This document shows, piece by piece, positions 1-5,529 of a DNA stretch of 14,544 nucleotides. A program made the position numbers and the translations under genes. Each line of letters begins with the position of its first letter. The stretch's first letter is position 1. Source of the DNA: JANYCG01 sp031428695 (GTDB lineage Bacteria > Pseudomonadota > Gammaproteobacteria > Burkholderiales > Burkholderiaceae_C); the NCBI GenBank assembly GCA_031428695.1, contig JANOYE010000396.1, forward strand, positions 1-14,544, in the 5' to 3' direction. The notes below the pieces were generated by a model that was not told where the DNA came from, made no database searches, and was given only the letters and a program-made list of their open reading frames with translations.

Positions 1-129
1 CAAAAAATTCTTGGCCACGCCAATTTAGTCATGACGATGCGGTATGCGCACCTGTCCCCAGAGCATTTGCAGGAGGCCGTTCAACTCAACCCATTGGCAG
101 TGCCGAAAGCGCCGTTGACACTTGGTTGA
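1..129 (+). CDS. Tyrosine recombinase (phage/island integrase), C-terminal end only
   Basis: An open frame enters from the left edge and stops at TGA 127-129, giving the last 42 residues of a protein. They contain LGHANLVMTMRYAHLSPEHL, the signature C-terminus of the phage-integrase family: the conserved His of the LGH box and the nucleophilic Tyr in RYAHL (codon at 43-45). The family cuts and rejoins DNA through a 3'-phosphotyrosine at short attachment sites. The Arg-Lys-HxxR part of the active site would lie off the window. The gene points at the 3' end of the tRNA-Phe gene, only 60 bp away, which is the classical layout of an element integrated at a tRNA 3' end. It is the only protein-coding gene on the plus strand here. 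Whether the full gene is intact, and which element it belongs to, cannot be seen. Confidence 0.85.
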   Translation, partial: QKILGHANLVMTMRYAHLSPEHLQEAVQLNPLAVPKAPLTLG

Positions 130-133
130 CACT
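114..133. repeat. Short direct repeat GTTGACACT x2
   Basis: The 9-mer gttgacact occurs at 114-122 and again at 125-133, a period of 11 bp (about one helical turn). It spans the integrase stop codon and lies between the recombinase catalytic end and the tRNA. Short direct repeats beside a tRNA attachment site can be arm-type or excisionase binding sites, but with only two copies this is a weak suggestion. Confidence 0.3.
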
Positions 134-136
134 CAC

Positions 137-171
137 AAAGAAAAACGGGCTACGCAAAAACGTAACCCGTT
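137..171 (-). terminator. Rho-independent terminator of tRNA-Phe
   Basis: On the minus strand an 11-bp stem pairs 161-171 with 144-154 (one G-U pair at 150/165) around a 6-nt loop, and is followed by TTT-C-TTT. It begins 18 nt after the tRNA 3' end, so it fits termination of the tRNA transcript. Read on the plus strand the same stem has a C-A mismatch and no clean U-tract, so it is a poorer terminator for the integrase gene. Confidence 0.8.
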
Positions 172-188
172 GATTTCATTAACTTATT

Positions 189-264
189 TGGTGGCCTGGG
201 GCGGAATCGAACCACCGACACAAGGATTTTCAATCCTCTGCTCTACCGACTGAGCTACCGGGCC
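189..264 (-). tRNA. tRNA-Phe (anticodon GAA)
   Basis: A 76-nt cloverleaf on the minus strand with encoded CCA. The 5' acceptor strand is GGCCCGG (264-258), the D-arm follows with AGCTCAGTCGGTAGAGC, the anticodon stem GAGGA/TCCTT encloses loop TTGAAAA, and the anticodon GAA is at 231-229. The T-arm is GGTGG-TTCGATT-CCGCC, and the 3' strand is CCAGGCC-ACCA. The anticodon reads UUC/UUU, so it inserts phenylalanine. Six of seven acceptor pairs form; position 5 (C) faces position 68 (A), a mismatch. The gene has its own extended -10 promoter and terminator. Its 3' end adjoins an integrase gene, so it is probably also the attachment site of an integrated element. Confidence 0.97.
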
Positions 265-265
265 A

Positions 266-373
266 AAAATCCGCATTCAAATTCACCTGATCGGGTGTTG
301 CACCTCCTGACCGTGCCAGAAGCACTGTCTGCGTTGGTGCGCCTACGCTCAGGCGGATTTGAATGCGGATTTC
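266..373 (-). repeat. Near-perfect 25-bp inverted repeat forming the tRNA-Phe leader
   Basis: Positions 266-290 and 349-373 are reverse complements at 22 of 25 positions, with an uninterrupted 16-bp core (AAATCCGCATTCAAAT and its complement) and a 58-nt spacer. One arm ends next to the first tRNA base (264). The other arm begins about where transcription should start after the -10 box at 381-386. The leader RNA could therefore fold into a long hairpin just before the tRNA. The whole 108-bp unit with matching ends also resembles a small MITE-like element inserted between promoter and tRNA, but I see no convincing target duplication. Confidence 0.75.
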
Positions 374-380
374 AGCGCGA

Positions 381-389
381 ATTATAGCA
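381..389 (-). promoter_or_regulatory. Extended -10 promoter for tRNA-Phe
   Basis: The minus strand reads TGCTATAAT: a perfect -10 hexamer (386-381) preceded by the TGn extension. It is followed by a GC-rich discriminator (TCGCGC), typical of stable-RNA promoters under stringent control. No good -35 hexamer is present at 16-18 bp spacing, which fits an extended -10 type. Transcription would start near 374, about 110 nt before the mature tRNA 5' end. Confidence 0.65.
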
Positions 390-433
390 GGGCGCGAACT
401 CGTAATTTCGCGGCGACGCCCTCTGAAAGGGCC

Positions 434-1111
434 TTACGCAGCGTTGCGTTTGCCGCGCGTCAAGTCAACGCCGAGCTGTTTGAGTTTGCGATAGAGGTGG
501 GTGCGTTCCAGGCCGGTTTTTTCGGCGACGCGGGTCATGGAGCCGTTTTCTTTGGCCAAGTGGTACTCGAAATAGGCCTTCTCGAATTCATCCCGTGCTT
601 CGCGAAGCGGCTTGTCGAGCATGAAACTTTGCCACGATTGCTGGCCGCCTGCTGTCAGTGGAATGGCCGGCTGCCCAATGGCAGCAACCACCTCAACCAG
701 ATGGGCCACTGGCTGCACCAACACTGGCGGCGGCACTTTGCGGGCGGCACCGCGCGCCAGCCCCTGCTCCACCGCCTTGAGCAGTTTTTGCATGGTGATG
801 GGTTTCTCAAGAAAGGCCAGTGCGCCTATTTTTGTGGCTTCGACCGCGGTATCAATGGTGGCGTGGCCGCTCATCATGATCACCGGCATGGTGAGCACAC
901 CGGCCGAAGACCACTCCTTCAGGAGCGTCACGCCGTCGGTGTCGGGCATCCAGATGTCGAGCAGCACCAGGTCGGGGCGCTCCTTGGTGCGGGCGGCCCG
1001 CGCCTGGGCAGCGTTTTCAGCAAGTTCGACAGTATGGCCTTCGTCGTTGAGGATCTCCCAAAGCAGGTCACGTATGCCCAATTCGTCGTCCACCACCAGT
1101 ATGTTTGCCAT
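434..1111 (-). CDS. ntrX: NtrX-type response regulator, receiver plus Fis HTH, no AAA+ domain
   Basis: A 225-residue cytoplasmic response regulator. Residues 1-120 form a receiver domain: acidic pocket D8/D9, phospho-acceptor D52 in DIWMPDTDG (a motif typical of NtrX), switch residue S81, and K103 in FLEKP. A proline-rich linker (about 123-165) leads to a Fis-type helix-turn-helix at about 170-215 (FEKAYFEYHLAKENG ... LERTHLYRKLKQLGV). NtrX proteins elsewhere are about 450 residues and carry a central AAA+ sigma-54 activator domain. Here that domain is absent, without frame disruption, so the protein should bind DNA but not drive sigma-54 open-complex formation through the usual ATPase. It lies 50 nt downstream of its kinase gene. 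A GAGG sequence is about 15 nt upstream of the start, rather far for a Shine-Dalgarno. Target genes are unknown. Confidence 0.85.
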   Translation of the reverse strand: MANILVVDDELGIRDLLWEILNDEGHTVELAENAAQARAARTKERPDLVLLDIWMPDTDGVTLLKEWSSAGVLTMPVIMMSGHATIDTAVEATKIGALAFLEKPITMQKLLKAVEQGLARGAARKVPPPVLVQPVAHLVEVVAAIGQPAIPLTAGGQQSWQSFMLDKPLREARDEFEKAYFEYHLAKENGSMTRVAEKTGLERTHLYRKLKQLGVDLTRGKRNAA

Positions 1112-1161
1112 GATTGTTTCGATTTTCCTCGGGTGTAGGCTGGGCGCGCTCGATCGAAGTC

Positions 1162-3456
1162 TCAGATCTGCGCGGCAGCAGCTGTGGCGAATGATAACGA
1201 CACTTGGGCGCCTTGCACTTTGCCATCGACGATGCGGTTGGCAATGTCTACCCGGCTGCCGTGTTCATCGGCGATTTTCTTCACGACTGCCAAGCCCAAT
1301 CCCGTGCCTTTGGACTTGGTGGTGACATAGGGCTCGAAAGCGCGGGCGAGGATGTTGTCGGGAAAACCGGCGCCACAATCAAGCACGCTGAGGCGAACTC
1401 GCTTGGAGGTGTCGCTCCACTTGGTGCGGATGGTCACCGCGGCACCTTCAACGCCAGCGGCCAGTGTGGCGTCTTGCGCGTTTTGCAAGAGGTTGTGCAC
1501 AACCTGGCGCAGTTGCTGGCCGTCACCGAGGATTTCAGGGCAATTGGGATCCAGTTCCGTGTGCACGGGCACGCGGGCATTTTCAGGCGCGTAGAGGTGC
1601 ATCACTTCCATGATCAGATGGTTCAAATCCAGCGGTTTGAGCTCGGCCGAGGGAAGGCGCGCGTAGTCACGGAACTCGTTGACCAGGCGTTTCATGGCGT
1701 CCACTTGGTCGACAATGGTTTTCACCGACTTGGTCAAAATTGCCTGCTCCGGCGCTTCGAGTTTGCCGCCCAGTTTCATGGCCAGGCGCTCGGCCGAGAG
1801 CTGGATGGGTGTCAAAGGGTTTTTGATTTCATGCGCCAGGCGCCGCGCCACTTCGCCCCAGGCCTGCGAGCGCTGCGCTGAGACGATTTCTGAAATGTCA
1901 TCAAACACCAACAGGCGGTTGGCGCCAGGCAACTCGGCGCCGCGCGCCACCAGGGTGACAGCGCTTTGCGAGGCCTGGCCCACCATGCCAGCTTCGGCGG
2001 TGCCAAGTTCAAAGGATTGTTGCCAATGATCCAACCCGTGCGCTTGTCGCTCCCCGAGAAACAGCCTGAACTGCGCGTCTACGTTGGCGGCGAATTCCTG
2101 CAGGCCTTCCACCTCGGCCAGGCGGCGGCCCTCGAAGGCGGCAATCGGCGCGCGCAAGATGCGGGTAGCGCCGGGATTGGAGGACACCACAACACCATTG
2201 GCGTTCAGCACCACCACGCCAGACGTGAGGTTGTCCAGAATGGTTTGCAAATTGGACCTCGCAGCATTGACCTGCGCCATGCTGCTCTCAACGGCCTGAC
2301 GCGCGTCGGAGAGCTGTTGGGTCATGTCGGCGAATGATCGCGTCAGCCCCCCCAGCTCATCCTGTTCACGCAACACCGCTTTGGGTGTGAAATCGCCCGC
2401 AGCAACTTGGCGCACGCCTTCGGCCAAGAGCAGCAAGGGGCGGGCAATCCGGTTGCCGATCAGCACCGCCAACAACACGGCGCCAAAGATGGCCAGGAAC
2501 AGGCTCAAAGTCAACGTGCCGATGTACATGCGCTTGAGGCCGACACGCGCCAACGCCCGCTCCTGGTATTCGCGGTTCGCTTCGGTCACCGCCAAAGCGT
2601 TGGCCACCAGGCTGGCCGGCAGCGCCTGCGTCACCTGCAGGAAACGCGGCTCGCCCTGCAGTTCAAATCGCGGGCTAGTCACTGGCAGCAGGGCCTTGAT
2701 GCGGGCGTTGCCGACGGTGGCTGCGGTGGCTTCTTCCAGGCCCTCCACCCATGTGATCAATTTAAGGTTCCTGGCATTGCGAAACTGTTGCGCCGTGGGT
2801 TTCTCCGGGCTGATCTGGAAGCGGGACAGGCCAGCGCCGCCAATCGCTTGCCCTGCAGCGCCCCACAAAACCACGTCTGTGGCGCCAAGCTGGTCGCGAA
2901 TTCGCTCTAGCGGCAAGGCTGCCGTGGCGTCTGGCGCGTCGGCCAATTGGGTCGCAGCAGACTTGGCCTTGGCCGCAAGATCACTGCTGAGTGTTTCGAG
3001 TGTGACGCGGCCGAGGTTCAGGCCCGCGTCCAGCGCGCCTTCGACCTTGACGTCGAACCAGCTTTCAATCGAACGAGAAACAAACTGATAAGACACCACG
3101 TAAATCAACACGCCCGGGGCAAAGCCTGCCAGAGCGAACACGGCGGCAAGGCGCACCAGCAGACGGCTGCCAAACCGACCCTGACGCAGCCGCATTGCCA
3201 GGCGAAAAGCGATCCAGGTGATCGCCCCCAACAGCAGACCGGCCACCACCACGTTGAGCACAAACAACTGCTGGTAATTGCGCTCGTACAACTCACGGTT
3301 GTTGGTGGCCTGTGTCAGCAAAAACAGCAACACCAGGCCAATAGCCACCATGGCTGCAACGCCGACACCGAGCGTCCAGCGCAGAGCGCGCGAGCTGGCC
3401 CCAGGCACCGGGTGCAGGCCGGACTGCGAGACAGGATCAGGTGGCAGCGAATTCAT
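1162..3456 (-). CDS. ntrY: NtrY-type membrane sensor histidine kinase
   Basis: A 764-residue inner-membrane kinase, the likely partner of the regulator just downstream. Three N-terminal membrane segments lie at about 27-49, 64-88 and 100-123. A periplasmic sensor region of about 185 residues follows, then a fourth segment at about 312-336. A HAMP linker covers about 337-390, a PAS domain about 400-470, and the dimerisation/phospho-acceptor domain has H542 in AHEIKNPLTPIQLSAERL. The ATPase domain shows the N box (N655, N659), G1 (DCGAG, from D693), F box (FEPY, from F707) and G2 (GTGLGL, from G717). All catalytic motifs are present. Start codon ATG 3456-3454 overlaps the DUF4390 stop as ATGA, with AAGG six bases upstream, so translation is probably coupled. 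The NtrYX family is linked to nitrogen and redox/respiratory control in other bacteria; the signal sensed here cannot be read from sequence. Confidence 0.88.
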   Translation of the reverse strand: MNSLPPDPVSQSGLHPVPGASSRALRWTLGVGVAAMVAIGLVLLFLLTQATNNRELYERNYQQLFVLNVVVAGLLLGAITWIAFRLAMRLRQGRFGSRLLVRLAAVFALAGFAPGVLIYVVSYQFVSRSIESWFDVKVEGALDAGLNLGRVTLETLSSDLAAKAKSAATQLADAPDATAALPLERIRDQLGATDVVLWGAAGQAIGGAGLSRFQISPEKPTAQQFRNARNLKLITWVEGLEEATAATVGNARIKALLPVTSPRFELQGEPRFLQVTQALPASLVANALAVTEANREYQERALARVGLKRMYIGTLTLSLFLAIFGAVLLAVLIGNRIARPLLLLAEGVRQVAAGDFTPKAVLREQDELGGLTRSFADMTQQLSDARQAVESSMAQVNAARSNLQTILDNLTSGVVVLNANGVVVSSNPGATRILRAPIAAFEGRRLAEVEGLQEFAANVDAQFRLFLGERQAHGLDHWQQSFELGTAEAGMVGQASQSAVTLVARGAELPGANRLLVFDDISEIVSAQRSQAWGEVARRLAHEIKNPLTPIQLSAERLAMKLGGKLEAPEQAILTKSVKTIVDQVDAMKRLVNEFRDYARLPSAELKPLDLNHLIMEVMHLYAPENARVPVHTELDPNCPEILGDGQQLRQVVHNLLQNAQDATLAAGVEGAAVTIRTKWSDTSKRVRLSVLDCGAGFPDNILARAFEPYVTTKSKGTGLGLAVVKKIADEHGSRVDIANRIVDGKVQGAQVSLSFATAAAAQI

Positions 3457-4112
3457 TTTGAACCTTGCGCGGGCAGAGGCTGCACGGCCGTCGCGAAAAT
3501 GTTCCAGTCGGCCTGACCCAACACGCCAATCTGGAAGGGTCGCGGCAACTGTGACAGGTCGAGCCGGTAACGGAATTCGACACTGTGTCTTGATTCAGCG
3601 TCAAGATCGCCCGCTTCGGCGATCTTCCAGCGCGAAACCCGCTGCACGGCGGCCAACGCTTCAGGCAGCGTGTCAAAACTTTGGTTCAGCGCGAGCCCCA
3701 AGCTTCCCGCCGTGATGGTGCCCGACGCCACATTGATGCGCCAGCGGCGGGTGAGCGGCTGGTACGCCAGGCGGAAATGCCGTTCAGCCGTTAACAATCG
3801 TTTGTCGTACCAGTACCAGCGGGCGCGGTAAACATCCGCTTCGGCGACAAAAAACATTGGCACGCCTTTGAGCAGGGCGTCTTCGACGGCGACTGGCAGC
3901 TCAAAGCGAATGGCCGCCGACAAAAAAACACCTTCCGCATTGCGCTCGACCTGCAACTGGGTAATTTCTGCACCGGTGGAACTTGGGGCGTCACCGGATG
4001 CGCCCTGGGCATGGCCGGACAACCCGATCATGAGGGCCACGCAGGCCACCACGGCGGCCCACTCAAGCCGCGCGTTTTTCAAACAGCGCCAGAAAAAAAC
4101 CGTCGTGGTCAT
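3453..4112 (-). CDS. DUF4390 family exported protein
   Basis: A protein of unknown function, 219 residues from the chosen start MTTTVFFWRC. The N-terminus has basic residues followed by a hydrophobic stretch (AAVVACVALMIGLSG) and then GHAQGASG, which reads as a signal peptide or membrane anchor. The mature part is likely beta-rich, with the family-type core ARWYWYDKRLLTAERHFRL and LTRRWRIN. I recognise it as DUF4390, a family repeatedly seen between rsmB and an NtrY-like kinase in Burkholderiales (from memory). The start lies 50 nt inside the end of rsmB. An AGGAG directly abuts this ATG, closer than usual, so initiation may rely on ribosomes finishing rsmB, or the true start may differ; the frame stays open upstream to 4208. 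The stop overlaps the kinase start by 4 nt. A periplasmic or envelope role feeding the kinase is possible but unproven. Confidence 0.75.
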   Translation of the reverse strand: MTTTVFFWRCLKNARLEWAAVVACVALMIGLSGHAQGASGDAPSSTGAEITQLQVERNAEGVFLSAAIRFELPVAVEDALLKGVPMFFVAEADVYRARWYWYDKRLLTAERHFRLAYQPLTRRWRINVASGTITAGSLGLALNQSFDTLPEALAAVQRVSRWKIAEAGDLDAESRHSVEFRYRLDLSQLPRPFQIGVLGQADWNIFATAVQPLPAQGSK

Positions 4113-5418
4113 CTCCTGAATTGTCCGGGACACCCTCTTGATTTGCCGCGAAATGAGGCAATAAATGCCCCGGTGACGGCAGCAAGGCGGCGTCTTTGTT
4201 GTGTGCAAGAAACGTTTGCACCTGCAAGCTGCCTTCTGCGTGAAAAACCGAACAGGTGCAGTAGAGCAGGCGGCCGCCCGGCTTGACTAACGGCCAAAGG
4301 GCTTTCAGCAGCCTTGCCTGGACGCGGGCCAGCTCGTCAATGTCTGATTCTCGGCGCAGCCAACGCACGTCTGGGTGGCGCCGCACAATGCCTGACGCGG
4401 TGCAGGGCGCGTCCAGCAGGACAGCGTCAAACTGACCACCTTCAGACCATTTTTCTGGCGTTGCCGCATCGCCCACAATCACGTTGGCCGTTAATCCGAG
4501 GCGCGCCAAGGTTTGGCGGATTTTCCCAACCCGCTCTGCGTCGATATCAACCGACGTGACGCTGCCTGATCCGATTTCAAGCAAGTGCGCGGTTTTGCCG
4601 CCCGGCGCGGCGCAAGCGTCCAGAATCGACAGGCCGGGAACAGAATAAAGACCGTCAAGCAGCAGCGGGGCGGCAAGTTGTGCTGCGCCATCTTGCACCG
4701 ACACCCAGCCGTCTGCAAAGCCTGGAATTTCCGAAACCGGATGCGCTCTTGCCAGTGTCACACCAGAACGGCCTGAGGCGCGGACTTGGGTACCTGCATC
4801 TTTCAGCTTGGCAAGATAGTCATCACGTGCGAGTTTGGTTTGATTGACGCGAAGCGTCATCGGCGCGGGCTGGTTATTGGCCGCGAGAATGGCCTGCCAA
4901 TGCGTCGGGTGATCGGTTTGCAATCGCTTGATCCACCACAGCGGATGGTTCCAGAGTGCTATTGCCGACTGATTGGTCAGGTTGATCAAACTCTCGCGTT
5001 CACGTAAAAAGCGCCGCAAGCAGGCGTTGATGAAATTGGCTTGGGCTTTGGTGGCGGGCTGGCGTTTTGCCGCCTCCACAGTTTGATTGACTAAAGTGTG
5101 CACATCGAATGGCGCGTGTTCATCGCTCCAGGCCAGGGCGAGGCTGCTGCACAGCAAGGCGTCCGTGGCGGAGGGTGGCGCACGCGAGGCGAGTTCTGCC
5201 AACAGCGCCTGGGCGCGGCCAAGATTGCGCAGTACTTGAAAAGACAAGGCCTGCACACCTGGACGCAATGCGGCAGGTGTTTGGTCAAGCGCGTGGCTTG
5301 TCGATGTGCCTTGACGCACAGCCGTCACAACACGGGCAACGGATTGCAACTTTAGCCACAGAGGCGGATCAGCCCCCTGGGAAAGCGCACCTGTCATGTT
5401 TGGCTGCCGAGCTTGCAT
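4063..5418 (-). CDS. rsmB: 16S rRNA (cytosine-967-C5) methyltransferase RsmB
   Basis: RsmB (Fmu/Sun) transfers methyl from S-adenosylmethionine to C5 of cytosine 967 of 16S rRNA. From the chosen start the protein has 451 residues. An N-terminal NusB-like RNA-binding domain covers about 22-150, and a Rossmann methyltransferase domain follows. The latter has the SAM motif DACAAPGGK (267-275), an acidic SAM ribose contact (SVDIDAERV), DAPCTASGI with C339, and LLYCTCS with the catalytic C389; the NOL1/NOP2/Sun family uses two such cysteines. The frame is open up to an ATG at 5505, but that start would lie upstream of the rpoC terminator hairpin. ATG 5418 (MQARQPNMTG) with a weak GGAA 6 nt upstream, or ATG 5397, is more plausible. 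The gene probably has its own weak promoter after the rpoC terminator. It is first in the rsmB-DUF4390-ntrY-ntrX cluster. Confidence 0.93.
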   Translation of the reverse strand: MQARQPNMTGALSQGADPPLWLKLQSVARVVTAVRQGTSTSHALDQTPAALRPGVQALSFQVLRNLGRAQALLAELASRAPPSATDALLCSSLALAWSDEHAPFDVHTLVNQTVEAAKRQPATKAQANFINACLRRFLRERESLINLTNQSAIALWNHPLWWIKRLQTDHPTHWQAILAANNQPAPMTLRVNQTKLARDDYLAKLKDAGTQVRASGRSGVTLARAHPVSEIPGFADGWVSVQDGAAQLAAPLLLDGLYSVPGLSILDACAAPGGKTAHLLEIGSGSVTSVDIDAERVGKIRQTLARLGLTANVIVGDAATPEKWSEGGQFDAVLLDAPCTASGIVRRHPDVRWLRRESDIDELARVQARLLKALWPLVKPGGRLLYCTCSVFHAEGSLQVQTFLAHNKDAALLPSPGHLLPHFAANQEGVPDNSGDDHDGFFLALFEKRAA

Positions 5419-5464
5419 TGCATGTTCCGAATGTGTCGAGTCTCGTTGAAGTTGTGCCCGGAAA

Positions 5465-5497
5465 TGAAAACGCCTCAAACCTTGTGGGCTTGAGGCG
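5465..5497 (-). terminator. Rho-independent terminator after rpoC
   Basis: On the minus strand GCGCCTCAAG... pairs with ...TTTGAGGCG: an 11-bp stem (5497-5487 with 5481-5471, one G-U pair) and a 5-nt loop, followed by TTTT (5470-5467). It lies 32 nt after the rpoC stop codon and ends the rpl-rpoBC transcript. Its position makes the most upstream in-frame ATG for rsmB (5505) unlikely. Confidence 0.88.
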
Positions 5498-5506
5498 CAA
5501 ATCATT

Positions 5507-5522
5507 CCAGACCTGGGTCTGG
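5507..5522. repeat. 16-bp dyad between rpoC stop and its terminator
   Basis: CCAGACC-TG-GGTCTGG is a perfect 7+7 inverted repeat with a 2-nt centre, seven bases after the rpoC stop codon and ten bases before the terminator stem. In RNA it would form a 6-bp hairpin with a 4-nt loop, making a tandem hairpin 3' end. It could stabilise the transcript end, or be a protein-binding dyad. No U-tract follows it directly. Confidence 0.55.
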
Positions 5523-5529
5523 GCTGCGA

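Noticed and set aside
418..432. GCCCT/AGGGC hairpin right after the regulator stop codon
   Set aside because: Only a 5-bp stem with no U-tract on the minus strand, so not supported as a Rho-independent terminator.
359..1138. 259-codon open frame on the plus strand opposite the response regulator
   Set aside because: The opposite strand encodes clear receiver and Fis domains; the plus frame starts inside the tRNA leader repeat and has no recognisable domain.
4113..4208. Extra 32 codons at the front of the DUF4390 frame
   Set aside because: They lie inside rsmB in another frame and would put a non-signal Cys/Arg-rich stretch before the signal peptide.
5419..5505. Extra 29 codons at the front of the rsmB frame
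   Set aside because: They run through the rpoC terminator hairpin and do not resemble RsmB N-termini.
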